Positions 7,959 through 16,276 are shown, counted from the first letter of the stretch. The stretch is 64,000 nucleotides of DNA from an uncultured Pseudoalteromonas sp. (GCA_947493455.1 CANLRB010000019.1:1-64000); one strand, 5' to 3'. Numbers and translations: made by a program. The notes: generated from the sequence alone by a model not told the origin.

Positions 7959-8014
7959 TTTCGCCCCTTTGTTATTATTAGAATATTTATACTAATAATA
8001 ACAAAGGGGCGAAA
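7959..8014 (-). promoter_or_regulatory. 23-bp perfect inverted repeat covering the DUF962 ribosome binding site
   Basis: Bases 7959-7981 and 7992-8014 are perfect reverse complements separated by a 10-base AT-rich loop. In the minus-strand transcript the second arm contains the Shine-Dalgarno AAGGGGC and ends directly at the ATG of the DUF962 gene. The stem is GC-rich at its base and AT-rich toward the loop. It could terminate or stabilise the thioesterase message, sequester the ribosome site, or serve as an operator. Confidence 0.7.
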
Positions 8015-8023
8015 TAATGCTAA

Positions 8024-8449
8024 TTAATCTTTAAAGCCTGTCATCATCCGCTCACAGACAACAGGCGTGGGCTTGTGTTGTTCGTCAACGGCTACAAATG
8101 TAAAGCTACCGCTTATTGCTTGGTGCTTATCATCTTTATGCATGGTTTCAAGATAAATGTTAACTTCAACTTTTAAACTCGTATTGCCAACGTGAACTAC
8201 TTTTGCGACGAGTTCAGCAAACGTACCTGCGGGTATGGCTTCTTTAAAGTCGACTTTGTCGGATGAAATGGTGACGAGTGGCTTGCGGCAGAATCGCGTT
8301 GCGGCGATAAAAGCTACTTCATCCATCCAAGCAAGAGCATCGCCACCAAATAGGGTATTGTGGTGGTTTGTGCGACTTGGAAATACAGTTTTTGTGACAT
8401 GCGTCACTGACTCTTTAATTCGTTTTGCAACGATTATATCTTTATTCAT
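8024..8449 (-). CDS. Acyl-CoA thioesterase, hotdog fold (YciA/BACH-like)
   Basis: Protein of 141 residues hydrolysing acyl-CoA thioesters to free acid and CoA in the cytoplasm. The hotdog signature is clear: HHNTLFGGDALAWMDEVAFIAA, with the glycine pair and the aspartate/glutamate of the central helix, then VTISSDKVDFKEAIPAG and VEVNIYLETMHKDDKH. Length and motifs resemble YciA and single-domain brain-type acyl-CoA hydrolases. The stop of the upstream M23 peptidase gene is just one base before this start, so the two are cotranscribed. Substrate chain length cannot be read from the sequence. The position next to fabA is suggestive of lipid metabolism but may be coincidence. Confidence 0.85.
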   Translation of the reverse strand: MNKDIIVAKRIKESVTHVTKTVFPSRTNHHNTLFGGDALAWMDEVAFIAATRFCRKPLVTISSDKVDFKEAIPAGTFAELVAKVVHVGNTSLKVEVNIYLETMHKDDKHQAISGSFTFVAVDEQHKPTPVVCERMMTGFKD

Positions 8450-8450
8450 G

Positions 8451-9299
8451 TTACTTAGAATGTTTACTCGCTAGTTCTGGTTTCATTAATAATGCGGGAT
8501 CGAGCCTTTCTTGCTTCCAGTTTAGACGCCAATCCAAATGGGGGCCAGTGACACGTCCCGTGGCACCAATTTCGCCAATTTTGTTGCCAAGCGTGACTTC
8601 GTCACCCACTTTGACATGTAGTTTATGTAAGTGAATATAGGTTGTCGTGATGCCAAAACCATGGTCTAGAATTAAGGTACCGCCGGAATAATAAAGATCT
8701 GGATCTGCAAAAATCACCTTACCAGCCAAGGGAGCATATATGGGGGTGCCTGTTTTATTGGCAATATCGAGGCCAAAATGAGGGCGGCGCGGTTTACCAT
8801 TAAAATAGCGTTGACTGCCGTATACGCCAGATATTCGTCCTGTTGCTGGACGATACACTGAATCCAGAAAATCGGTTCTACTTGAAAACGTGTTTCGTGC
8901 GGAATACACCCGTGCCGCTTCTTCTTTGGTGCGTTTTGAAACAGACGCAGGCGGTGTAACATACTTTTTTTCAACACCTGTGATACGGTCAATATCATAT
9001 TCTCGTTTTGTGATGACAAGCTCTTTGTTATGCCACTGCCCTGCACTGTCTTGCCAACTCAACGTATGCGTTAATTGAGCATCCCGTCCAAAGCCAAATA
9101 CAAAATTGCCACTCGACGTCTTTTCTAATTGAGTGTCATTGAATTTAACAATCTTAGCATCCGGTAACGAGCCAATTATCATACCACCTTGGGTTAAGTG
9201 ACCTTTTAGTTCCAATGCACTTACTGGCAAAATTGCCAACGCTAAAATTACGCTTAATAGTTTAACGAATACTGATTGCACCTTTACCGACTCCTTCAT
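8451..9299 (-). CDS. M23 family metallopeptidase, LytM-like
   Basis: Exported protein of up to 282 residues with an N-terminal signal peptide (hydrophobic stretch VKLLSVILALAILPVSA), a beta-rich middle domain and a C-terminal LytM/M23 domain from about 150. The zinc and catalytic motifs are H174 and D178 in PHFGLDIANKTG, HLHKL, and GPHLDWRL with H254. The second histidine of the usual HxH motif is aspartate (D256); this occurs in a subgroup of the family but should be checked for activity. Members cut peptide cross-links in peptidoglycan. The ATG overlaps the upstream gene by 38 bases and has little ribosome site; a GTG six codons later sits 9 bases after AAGGAG and is an alternative start. 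Confidence 0.85.
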   Translation of the reverse strand: MKESVKVQSVFVKLLSVILALAILPVSALELKGHLTQGGMIIGSLPDAKIVKFNDTQLEKTSSGNFVFGFGRDAQLTHTLSWQDSAGQWHNKELVITKREYDIDRITGVEKKYVTPPASVSKRTKEEAARVYSARNTFSSRTDFLDSVYRPATGRISGVYGSQRYFNGKPRRPHFGLDIANKTGTPIYAPLAGKVIFADPDLYYSGGTLILDHGFGITTTYIHLHKLHVKVGDEVTLGNKIGEIGATGRVTGPHLDWRLNWKQERLDPALLMKPELASKHSK

Positions 9300-10119
9300 A
9301 TGCTTTAACTTTGTAATTATTATTCGGCGTTATTTTTTTTAACGAATCGGCAATATAATCTGCGATACATTCAACTGTGGTATCACATGGTAAAATATCA
9401 ACAACATTAGCGCTCAAGCTCAGCTCAAAGTACCCTTGTGACGAGGTGTACGCAGAATGCACTCCGCCTTCAACAGGCACTATGTGTTTCAGTTGCTCTG
9501 GCGCAATAATATCTTCTTCACTTGCTAAATAAATGTCTTGCCATTTAGTCGCCCATTCTTTTTGCAGCTTTACACTACGCATACCGTTTTCTTCTATACC
9601 GATAGTCGAGCGATGACCATGCACGATGCGCTGACAATTACCGTCATGCTTTTTCAGCCCATGAGAATAATGATAATAGAAGCTTTGGATTGACTCTGGA
9701 CGCAGCTCTATGTCAATTTTCGCAATGTTGTCTGGTAGTTGCGGCAAAATCGTATCAATTAAATATTGCGTGACCGTTTGCTCGTTAATTTCGTTTGTTT
9801 CGATAAAACAAAAAGCTTGATTAGGCGAACTCATCGCTAGGCTATGGTTATCAAAATCAAAGTTTAATTGGCTTTGTTTGTCGCCGAGCTTAACGTTTAA
9901 GTCAGTCGCTAAGGTTGGTACTGCGAGTTTATGATCAATAACATCATCGATAATTCGTTTAACTTGTTTTTTAACCAATGAAAAGTCTAAGATCATTGAC
10001 TCGTTGTTTAAATCGCCATGGAGAGTCAGGTCAACAATCCAACTTTCACCAATAGCACCGCGAGATGGGTGTAAATAAGAGAAATCAATTACTGTGAGGT
10101 CATTTACAAATAAAATCAT
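9262..10119 (-). CDS. Tandem 6-pyruvoyl-tetrahydropterin synthase/QueD-like (T-fold) protein
   Basis: Protein of 285 residues made of two T-fold units. The C-terminal half keeps QueD/PTPS features: a histidine in YSHGLKKHDGN, a cysteine then HGHRSTI (the CxxxHGH zinc/catalytic motif), TTVECIADYIADSL and a final EGVGKGA. The N-terminal half resembles the same fold (FSYL, GESWIVDLTLHGDLN, MILDFSLVKKQVKRII with DHKL) but lacks the zinc histidines, so it is probably a structural partner. QueD makes 6-carboxytetrahydropterin for queuosine; whether this protein does so is uncertain. The ATG at 10119 follows AAGG and is preferred over an upstream TTG. It overlaps the M23 gene and is divergent from fabA. 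Confidence 0.75.
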   Translation of the reverse strand: MILFVNDLTVIDFSYLHPSRGAIGESWIVDLTLHGDLNNESMILDFSLVKKQVKRIIDDVIDHKLAVPTLATDLNVKLGDKQSQLNFDFDNHSLAMSSPNQAFCFIETNEINEQTVTQYLIDTILPQLPDNIAKIDIELRPESIQSFYYHYSHGLKKHDGNCQRIVHGHRSTIGIEENGMRSVKLQKEWATKWQDIYLASEEDIIAPEQLKHIVPVEGGVHSAYTSSQGYFELSLSANVVDILPCDTTVECIADYIADSLKKITPNNNYKVKAYEGVGKGAISIR

Positions 10120-10250
10120 TGGTTGCCTTACCAAGCTAGTTTTATAACGGGCTTATTTTAACGAGTTAGTATCAAGATACCTAATTAAAATCGGTCAAAT
10201 TGGGCATTATTGATGTTTAATTAACATAATTTAACTGTTCGGAGTTGTTT

Positions 10251-10268
10251 AGCGTACATCTGTTCGCT
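10251..10268 (+). promoter_or_regulatory. FabR-like operator upstream of fabA
   Basis: AGCGTACATCTGTTCGCT is a near-perfect palindrome (AGCGTACA-TC-TGTtCGCT, one mismatch) that matches the FabR-type operator found upstream of fabA and fabB in gammaproteobacteria. It lies 32 bases before the fabA ATG, within the probable promoter or early leader. It predicts repression by a FabR homologue when unsaturated fatty acids are plentiful. The regulator gene is not in the window. Confidence 0.7.
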
Positions 10269-10300
10269 AAAGTAGCGTAAATTTTTATCGAGATGATATT

Positions 10301-10816
10301 ATGGAACAAAAAAATAGTTACAACAAAGAAGAGCTAATCGCATGTGGTCGTGGAGAAATGTTTGGTGAAGGCAATTGCCGTTTACCGAGCGATAACATGC
10401 TGATGATGGATCGTATATTAAAAATCACTGATGAAGGCGGCGAGTTCGGCAAAGGCGAAATCGTTGCTGAGCTTGATATTGATCCGTCACTTTGGTTCTT
10501 TGATTGCCATTTCAAAGGTGATCCTGTAATGCCTGGTTGCTTAGGGCTAGATGCAATGTGGCAGCTTGTTGGCTTTTTCTTAGGTTGGTCAGGTGGTCCA
10601 GGTTTAGGTCGTGCACTCGGTGTAGGTGAAGTTAAATTCACGGGCCAGATTTTACCAACTTCTAAGAAAGTAACGTATCGCCTCAATATGAAACGTGTGA
10701 TTAAGCGTAAATTGTTTATGGGCCTTGCTGATGGCGTTGTTGAAGTAGACGGTCGCGTAATTTATGAAGCAAAAGACCTAAAAGTAGGTCTATTTCAAGA
10801 TACGAGCTCATTTTAA
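10301..10816 (+). CDS. fabA: 3-hydroxydecanoyl-ACP dehydratase/isomerase FabA
   Basis: Protein of 171 residues, the usual FabA length. It dehydrates 3-hydroxydecanoyl-ACP and isomerises the product to cis-3-decenoyl-ACP, the branch point to unsaturated fatty acids in the cytoplasm. The active-site segment [22 protein letters not shown] carries the catalytic histidine and, fourteen residues on, the aspartate; the N-terminal [24 protein letters not shown] is also family-specific. A FabR-like palindrome is just upstream, and the ATG follows a GAGATGAT leader. Downstream lies rmf in convergent orientation, the same neighbourhood as in E. coli. Confidence 0.97.
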   Translation: MEQKNSYNKEELIACGRGEMFGEGNCRLPSDNMLMMDRILKITDEGGEFGKGEIVAELDIDPSLWFFDCHFKGDPVMPGCLGLDAMWQLVGFFLGWSGGPGLGRALGVGEVKFTGQILPTSKKVTYRLNMKRVIKRKLFMGLADGVVEVDGRVIYEAKDLKVGLFQDTSSF

Positions 10817-10840
10817 TCGTTTTCGCATCTTAAAATGCAA

Positions 10841-10865
10841 AACGCCCGTACTATGTACGGGCGTT
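10841..10865. terminator. Terminator between fabA and rmf
   Basis: AACGCCCGTAC (10841-10851) pairs perfectly with GTACGGGCGTT (10855-10865) around TAT. On the minus strand the stem is followed by TTTTGCATTTT, so it suits rmf well; on the plus strand, for fabA, the T-run is poor. Confidence 0.75.
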
Positions 10866-10888
10866 CTCCTATAATCTGTTGTGAAAAT

Positions 10889-11059
10889 CTAAACTTTAAA
10901 CATGTTGCGATTATCCATCGCTTCTCGCCACCCACCGAGCCACTGAGATCGTGGATCTACACTCTCATAAGGGCACATTTCTTTTGAACGCCCAGCCAAT
11001 CCAGCTTTATAACCTTGAGCATGTGCTCTTTCTAACCGATCTCGTTTTTGTCTCTTCAT
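10889..11059 (-). CDS. rmf: Ribosome modulation factor RMF
   Basis: Protein of 56 residues nearly identical in pattern to E. coli RMF: MKRQKRDRLERAHAQGYKAG, then AGRSKEMCPYE and RSQWLGGWREAM. RMF binds the 30S subunit near the anti-Shine-Dalgarno and drives 70S ribosomes into inactive 100S dimers in stationary phase. The ATG at 11059 gives the exact family start and follows GGTGAGG; an in-frame ATG five codons upstream is not needed. AGGT and ACCT flank this ribosome site and could pair weakly. Regulation is probably growth-phase and ppGpp dependent as in relatives, from the long upstream region. Confidence 0.95.
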   Translation of the reverse strand: MKRQKRDRLERAHAQGYKAGLAGRSKEMCPYESVDPRSQWLGGWREAMDNRNMFKV

Positions 11060-11582
11060 AGGTAATATCCTCACCTTTAATTTGATACTTGGCGATACTT
11101 AACGTTAGTACCGCACATTTAACGAATAGTTAATAAAACAGTAAAATACAAGCAACATTAATACGTTCGATAGCTTGACTTTATTTAACCATTTGAGCTT
11201 AAAGTAACAATTCTTATTAGTCATTTTACTGGTCAGAGCTGTTAACGTGTAATCGCTCTGCTCGGACAACGTCCAGCTATTGTTACTTGGGTTTCTACTC
11301 CATTTTTTTAGTGAAATTAAAATGTAAAACCGGCCTAAACCGTGTTGTTAGAAAACCATAATTAAGAGCCAAGATCAACGTTCACATCACAGTTGATTAC
11401 TAAGATTGCTGCAATATTATTACGAATAAATTAAATTTTTAGTTAAGTTAGTTAAAATTTAAAATAGCGCAGGATTAAACACGCTGTTAATTGGAAAAAG
11501 TGAATAAATAATTTTATTTTGCCAAATATTAATTTAAATTTTGAACTTCAGCTCTGATTCGGTAAAGGATTGATTTTATTAT
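11060..11582. other. Long intergenic region upstream of rmf
   Basis: A 520-base region without a convincing gene lies between rmf and the end of the kinase gene. It should hold the rmf promoter. A nested set of inverted repeats at 11202-11288 is listed separately. The rest, from 11290 to 11582, is AT-rich and shows no reading frame, terminator or repeat that I can support. Confidence 0.5.
11202..11288. ncRNA. Possible structured RNA or regulatory leader
   Basis: Nested inverted repeats: AAGTAACAAT (11202-11211) pairs perfectly with ATTGTTACTT (11279-11288), CTGG (11229-11232) with CCAG (11273-11276), and CAGAGC (11234-11239) with GCTCTG (11255-11260); GGAC-AAC-GTCC at 11264-11274 is an alternative hairpin. 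Together they make a branched fold. It could be a small RNA on either strand or part of a long rmf leader about 140 bases upstream of its start codon. No known RNA family was recognised, and no T-run sits directly after the fold. Confidence 0.35.
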
Positions 11583-13403
11583 CTAAATTAAGTGTTCTTT
11601 TGGGTTTTTTGGATAGTAAAAGCTTTCATGTTGATTTATAAGTGAAAACTCTCTGGTATTCTTATAAGGAAGCTTCATAAAGCCCGCGACACCGATATCA
11701 GTGATGCGAACAATATGCGACATGATGCGTTGTAACAGCTGTTGAAACTGAACTTCTTTGGTGCTGTCAAGCAAACGATAATAATGATGGACTTTAAGTC
11801 GTTCAGGTAACGATTCAACAATAATACACCCTGTGTGATGTATCTGATTAAGAGCGAATACGGCTTTAAGTATCTCGTTTGGCAGCGTTAACTGTTCATC
11901 TGGATCTTTACCGTCTTCAAAGTAGCTGTGAGGTCGTATGATTTCTGTGGAGCTTACATCCGCAACCGTGTAGTCAAGTTCTGGAATATCATCAAAGATA
12001 AACGCACCACTTTGGTCGCGCTCAAGTTGTATTGTTTTACGGGCATCAAATAAACAACATTTAAACAAACCTTTCTGGGTGATCCCCTGCGCAAGCTTTA
12101 TGGTGTTATTTACAGCGATCGTAAATGCGTCTTGATGCTGGTTGTCATGCAATACAAGATTGGACTCAACATAAAGTTTATCATCTCGCCAATTAAAACT
12201 AAGACCACCAACCACCGGATATTTTGCGAGTCGCGAGATCGATGCTAAAAACGCTTTTTCAGTGTCTCCCATATCCAATAGGAATTCGCGATAGTAACGA
12301 TCTAATTGCGCATCTTCAACATCTTTTAACGCGTTTTCAACACTTGCTTGACGTAAAAACTGTTTGCGCGAAGTATAAACAACGGTATCAGGAAGATCGT
12401 CAAGTTTGTGATGCCAAAATGGGATCAGCATTTTATCTTCAAACAGAGCTAACTCTGGCAAGTACATACGCGCCATTTTATTCATATTCGCCATAAAGTA
12501 ATCGCCCGATCGCTTGCGAATTGATTTATTCTTATCAAGCATACCATCAATGACTTTGGCAAATTCGACCGGCAGTCCTAAGCACGAAGCAGGTAAAACT
12601 TGGTTGCCGAAGCGGCATGATTGTCCCGAAGCAAGCGCATACAGTGTAGATGCGACGCCTTGCTCATCGAATCGAGGTGATGATTTCTCGCCAGCCATTT
12701 GCTCGTCACCAATGAAATACACGTCTCCCATTCGCGCGTTTGAAAAGCCGGCATCATGGGCCATTAAGTCCATGATGTTTGTCGCTATCGGCTGGCCATC
12801 TTTATCGACTTGGGCGAATACACTTGAGCCCCAGTCGACTAGCGATAACTTGTTGGTTTTTTGATCCCACACTAAGTTAGATGGTTTTATATCTCCGTGT
12901 ACAATGGGGGATTTGTTTTTAGCGACATCTTGAGAGCGAAGATCGGCCAATATATTGCGAAGAGAAAGTGCCAATTCGACTAAAAATTTTGCATTAAGCC
13001 GACCTTGTTTAAGTGATACTTGTTCGAGATCTTCACCTTCGGCATAGCCCATCATTAAGATCCCTTGCTTTTTAATCCGTTCAAATGCAATAAACGGTGG
13101 GACAAGTGGATTGTCGACGTTTGCCAACATGTTCGCTTCATCTTCTAATCTATCTCTGACAGATTGAGACAAGGTTATTCGTGAGAATTTAAATACACAA
13201 GGCTTATTTTCGCTGTCATACCCTTTAAATACAAAACCAAATGCGCCAGAACCTATTAATGCTACTTGGCTAAATCCAAGTAGCTCAAGTTGCTTAATAC
13301 AAATCTTTAGCCACTGTTTGTGTTTTTTTGCATCATGATGTGACAGCAGATAAATAGACTGTTCTTCATTAATATAGAAATTGCGAATTGGTTTATGTGA
13401 CAT
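11583..13403 (-). CDS. Serine/threonine protein kinase-like protein
   Basis: Protein of 606 residues. Residues about 45-310 form a protein kinase domain: glycine loop G51-S-G-A-F-G56, lysine K72 in CVFKFSR, catalytic loop H169-G-D-I-K-P-S-N with D171 and K173, and D190-W-G-S in place of DFG. The HGD and DWG variants occur in other bacterial kinases and keep the catalytic aspartates, so activity is plausible. Residues about 320-600 form a second domain of unknown function that I do not recognise. No membrane segment is seen, so it is cytoplasmic. The ATG at 13403 is preferred to a TTG five codons earlier. Its substrate is unknown, and it appears to be transcribed alone, divided from the valine operon by a terminator. 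Confidence 0.8.
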   Translation of the reverse strand: MSHKPIRNFYINEEQSIYLLSHHDAKKHKQWLKICIKQLELLGFSQVALIGSGAFGFVFKGYDSENKPCVFKFSRITLSQSVRDRLEDEANMLANVDNPLVPPFIAFERIKKQGILMMGYAEGEDLEQVSLKQGRLNAKFLVELALSLRNILADLRSQDVAKNKSPIVHGDIKPSNLVWDQKTNKLSLVDWGSSVFAQVDKDGQPIATNIMDLMAHDAGFSNARMGDVYFIGDEQMAGEKSSPRFDEQGVASTLYALASGQSCRFGNQVLPASCLGLPVEFAKVIDGMLDKNKSIRKRSGDYFMANMNKMARMYLPELALFEDKMLIPFWHHKLDDLPDTVVYTSRKQFLRQASVENALKDVEDAQLDRYYREFLLDMGDTEKAFLASISRLAKYPVVGGLSFNWRDDKLYVESNLVLHDNQHQDAFTIAVNNTIKLAQGITQKGLFKCCLFDARKTIQLERDQSGAFIFDDIPELDYTVADVSSTEIIRPHSYFEDGKDPDEQLTLPNEILKAVFALNQIHHTGCIIVESLPERLKVHHYYRLLDSTKEVQFQQLLQRIMSHIVRITDIGVAGFMKLPYKNTREFSLINQHESFYYPKNPKEHLI

Positions 13404-13458
13404 TGCATTAAAAAACAAATGGGCGAAGCGACTGGTTGCGAATATAAGTTATTTTTCA

Positions 13459-13489
13459 AAAAAAAACGAGCTATAAAGCTCGTTTTCAG
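13459..13489 (-). terminator. Terminator of the valine catabolic operon
   Basis: AAACGAGCT pairs with AGCTCGTTT around a short AT loop, and the minus-strand transcript then runs into nine Ts. It lies just after the SDR gene and ends the minus-strand operon before the kinase gene. Confidence 0.85.
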
Positions 13490-13507
13490 TCAATTACTTA
13501 ATCAATT

Positions 13508-14269
13508 TTAAAAACTGATGCCGCCATCAATTTCAATAACCCGACCAGTGAAAAAGTCATTTTCAAAAATATAGTTTGCACTATGAGCTATTTCTTCTGC
13601 ATCACCTAGACGGCCAACAGGCTTCATTTTAACAAGACGTTCTTTTGCTTCTGGTTTCATAGCATCGGTCATCGCGGTACGAATAACGCCTGGGGCAATC
13701 GCACCAACCCGAATACCATAACGGCCAAGCTCTCGTGCCCATGTTGTGGTCATTGCTACAACGCCGGCTTTAGAAGCTGAGTAATTTGTTTGACCAATAT
13801 TACCAGCTCTTGCGACACTCGACATATTAATTATTACGCCAGGTTCTGCATTATTTATCATATGCTCAGCTGCTTCTCGGCCGCATAAAAATACGCCAGT
13901 TAAATTAACATCAATGACCGATTGAAATTGCTCAAGCGACATTTTAGAGACAACTTTGCCTTCTTTGGCTTTAATAAACAGACCATCGCGCAAAATGCCC
14001 GCATTATTGATTAAACCGTGAATGCCGCTAAAGTCTTCATTTATCTTAGCAAACGTGTCCACTACTTCCTGTTCATTCGTAACATTAGCTACATATGTGC
14101 GCACATTACCAGTAACAGTACCTAGACTTTGCTTAGCGTCGTCGAGTGCATCTTGCTGCATATCAATAAGGGCAAGGTTTGCACCTTTTTGCGCAAAACT
14201 TTTGGCCATTGCAAGGCCTAAGCCTTGTGCACCACCTGTGATTACAATTGTTTTACCATTTACATTCAT
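13508..14269 (-). CDS. SDR-family NAD(P)-dependent dehydrogenase (probable 3-hydroxyacyl-CoA dehydrogenase)
   Basis: Protein of 253 residues with the classical short-chain dehydrogenase layout: the nucleotide-binding GGAQGLGLAMA near residue 12, NNAG, the catalytic serine in INMSS, and YSASK with the active-site tyrosine and lysine. The end ENDFFTGRVIEIDGG is family-typical. As the last gene of a valine/isoleucine degradation operon it may oxidise a 3-hydroxyacyl-CoA such as 2-methyl-3-hydroxybutyryl-CoA, but a FabG-like 3-oxoacyl reductase cannot be excluded from sequence. It overlaps mmsB by four bases (ATGA), which indicates translational coupling. Confidence 0.8.
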   Translation of the reverse strand: MNVNGKTIVITGGAQGLGLAMAKSFAQKGANLALIDMQQDALDDAKQSLGTVTGNVRTYVANVTNEQEVVDTFAKINEDFSGIHGLINNAGILRDGLFIKAKEGKVVSKMSLEQFQSVIDVNLTGVFLCGREAAEHMINNAEPGVIINMSSVARAGNIGQTNYSASKAGVVAMTTTWARELGRYGIRVGAIAPGVIRTAMTDAMKPEAKERLVKMKPVGRLGDAEEIAHSANYIFENDFFTGRVIEIDGGISF

Positions 14270-15162
14270 GACTTATCTTCTTTACTGTATAACTTAAAGA
14301 TTGATGAAAAATCGAGTCCACCCATACCTTGATTCTGCATTAACTGGTATAAATTGTTCGCAAGCGAACCAAGCGGTGTATTTGATTGACTGTGACGCGC
14401 CGCGTCCATTGCAAGACCAAGGTCTTTCGCCATTAAATCGACCATAAAACCACCTTGGTAATCATTCGACGATGGTACATTGGGCTGTACCTCAGGGCAC
14501 GGATTATAAACTTCTAACGTCCAATTGCGACCTGAACTTTGTAGCATAATTTCTGATAACACAGACGCGTCAAGACCGTTATCGATGCCCATTTGCAACG
14601 CTTCACTGGTACCTGCCATTAAGATACTAAGTAGCATATTGTTACAAATTTTAGCAACTTGTCCTGCTCCGTGATCACCTGCATGGAAAATGTTTTTGCC
14701 CATGTTTTGTAAAATCAGCTGCGCTTTTGCAAATTCGTCTTGCTTAGCACCAACGATAAAAGTCAAAGTGCCGTTTGTTGCTCCTGCAACACCACCCGAT
14801 ACTGGCGCATCGACGAAGCTAATATTACGCGCGCTAAATTCTGCCGCTACATCGCGAGCTGATTGGGCGTCTATGGTGCTGCAATCTATTACTTGCGTAT
14901 CTGACGAGATATGCTGAATTAACCCATTGTCACCAAGATAAATTGACTTAACATGTTTACTCGCTGGTAGCATGCTAATAACGTAATCTTTGTCCTTAGC
15001 ACATTCAACTACTTCGCTAGCTGAGTTTGCACCAAGGCCGACAAGCTCTTCGACTGCTGCTGGGTTTAAGTCAAACACAACGACATCATGACCTGCTTTG
15101 ACCAAGTTTGCCGCCATCGGCCCACCCATGTTCCCTAACCCAATAAATCCTACTTTTGCCAT
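14266..15162 (-). CDS. mmsB: 3-hydroxyisobutyrate dehydrogenase
   Basis: Protein of 298 residues that oxidises 3-hydroxyisobutyrate to methylmalonate semialdehyde with NAD+ in valine breakdown. The N-terminal nucleotide-binding motif GFIGLGNMGGPMAANL, the substrate-site DAPVSGGVAGATNGTL and GQVAKICNNMLL with the catalytic lysine are all present. The start at 15162 (MAKVGFIG) follows AGGAATTATAAA and gives the usual family length; upstream in-frame codons have no ribosome site. It lies between the hydrolase that makes its substrate and the SDR gene, and feeds mmsA in the same operon. Confidence 0.93.
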   Translation of the reverse strand: MAKVGFIGLGNMGGPMAANLVKAGHDVVVFDLNPAAVEELVGLGANSASEVVECAKDKDYVISMLPASKHVKSIYLGDNGLIQHISSDTQVIDCSTIDAQSARDVAAEFSARNISFVDAPVSGGVAGATNGTLTFIVGAKQDEFAKAQLILQNMGKNIFHAGDHGAGQVAKICNNMLLSILMAGTSEALQMGIDNGLDASVLSEIMLQSSGRNWTLEVYNPCPEVQPNVPSSNDYQGGFMVDLMAKDLGLAMDAARHSQSNTPLGSLANNLYQLMQNQGMGGLDFSSIFKLYSKEDKS

Positions 15163-15175
15163 TTTATAATTCCTA

Positions 15176-16276
15176 TCAATTAAGTGGATGCGTTTCACTG
15201 TCCCATATAGGCGCGAAAAAATCGTCTAAAACGCTTTCGTCAACCAGTTCTATCGAGTCATAGCGCCAGTTCGGTTTATTGTCTTTATCAATTAACAAAG
15301 CACGCACACCTTCTTGAAATTCGCCAAAACGACCACATTTGACACTCAGTCCAAGTTCCATTTCAAAACACTGCTTCAGCGTCTTGCCTGTCGCGGTATT
15401 AAGCTGGCGCCATACTAACTGTGCACTTAATGGACTTCCGTGCTGTAAACTAGCCTGTGCACGTGTAATCCACTTATCGTCTGAGGTGTATTGACCAATA
15501 CAGGCTATTTTGTCACAGAGCGATTGACGTTCACTGAGCTCTTCAAATAAAGCTAAGTGCGCTTTGATATTAGATGGCGGTTGTAATTCACTGTTTGGTG
15601 AAAGTTGTGCCAATAGCTTATTTAAACTTTCATGATTTTCAGTCGCATCAGTAGACCACTCAAATTTTGTTAACTGGGCTACTAACTCGTCTTTTAATTG
15701 GCTTTCAACAAAATAGTCAGCTAAGTGCGTATAAATTGCGTCGGATGCGTTGATTGACGCCCCCGTTAAGCCAAGAAATAAACCCACTTGGTCTGGCATA
15801 TTCGATAAGAAATAGCTGCCACCAACGTCTGGATAGAGGCCTATGGTGATTTCAGGCATCGCGATACGTGATTTCTCAGTCACAACTCGGTGGCTTGCAC
15901 CAGCCATTAATCCTAATCCGCCGCCCATGACAATGCCATGTCCCCATACTAATACTGGTTTTTCTTGTGCGTGAATAAGGTAATCTAGTTTATATTCCTG
16001 CGTAAAGAAGCGCTCAATATAATTTTCTTTATCGCCGCTTGCCATTGCATTATATAAGCTAACCACATCGCCACCGGCACAAAAGGCTTTATCACCCGCG
16101 CCTTGTAATACAATCAGAGCGATGTTGTCTTGTGCTTGCCATGTTTTAAACTGACTTGTCAGCAACTCAATCATCTCTAGATTAAGCGCATTAAGTGATT
16201 TTTCGCTATTAAGCGTTGCAACGCCAATAACATGGTTACTCGCTGTTGTAACTTCGTCAAATAGTACGATACTCAT
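15176..16276 (-). CDS. 3-hydroxyisobutyryl-CoA hydrolase
   Basis: Protein of 366 residues of the enoyl-CoA hydratase/isomerase superfamily. It releases CoA from 3-hydroxyisobutyryl-CoA, protecting the cell from methacrylyl-CoA and making free 3-hydroxyisobutyrate for MmsB. Evidence: the oxyanion-hole segments AFCAGGDVVSLYNAM and HGIVMGGGLGLMAGASHRV, the active-site MPEITIGLYPDVGGSYFLS, and a C-terminal extension (from about 250 on) that crotonases lack but this family has. Its start codon overlaps the stop of the upstream hydratase gene. The substrate assignment follows from family and operon context; human HIBCH is the eukaryotic counterpart. Confidence 0.9.
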   Translation of the reverse strand: MSIVLFDEVTTASNHVIGVATLNSEKSLNALNLEMIELLTSQFKTWQAQDNIALIVLQGAGDKAFCAGGDVVSLYNAMASGDKENYIERFFTQEYKLDYLIHAQEKPVLVWGHGIVMGGGLGLMAGASHRVVTEKSRIAMPEITIGLYPDVGGSYFLSNMPDQVGLFLGLTGASINASDAIYTHLADYFVESQLKDELVAQLTKFEWSTDATENHESLNKLLAQLSPNSELQPPSNIKAHLALFEELSERQSLCDKIACIGQYTSDDKWITRAQASLQHGSPLSAQLVWRQLNTATGKTLKQCFEMELGLSVKCGRFGEFQEGVRALLIDKDNKPNWRYDSIELVDESVLDDFFAPIWDSETHPLN

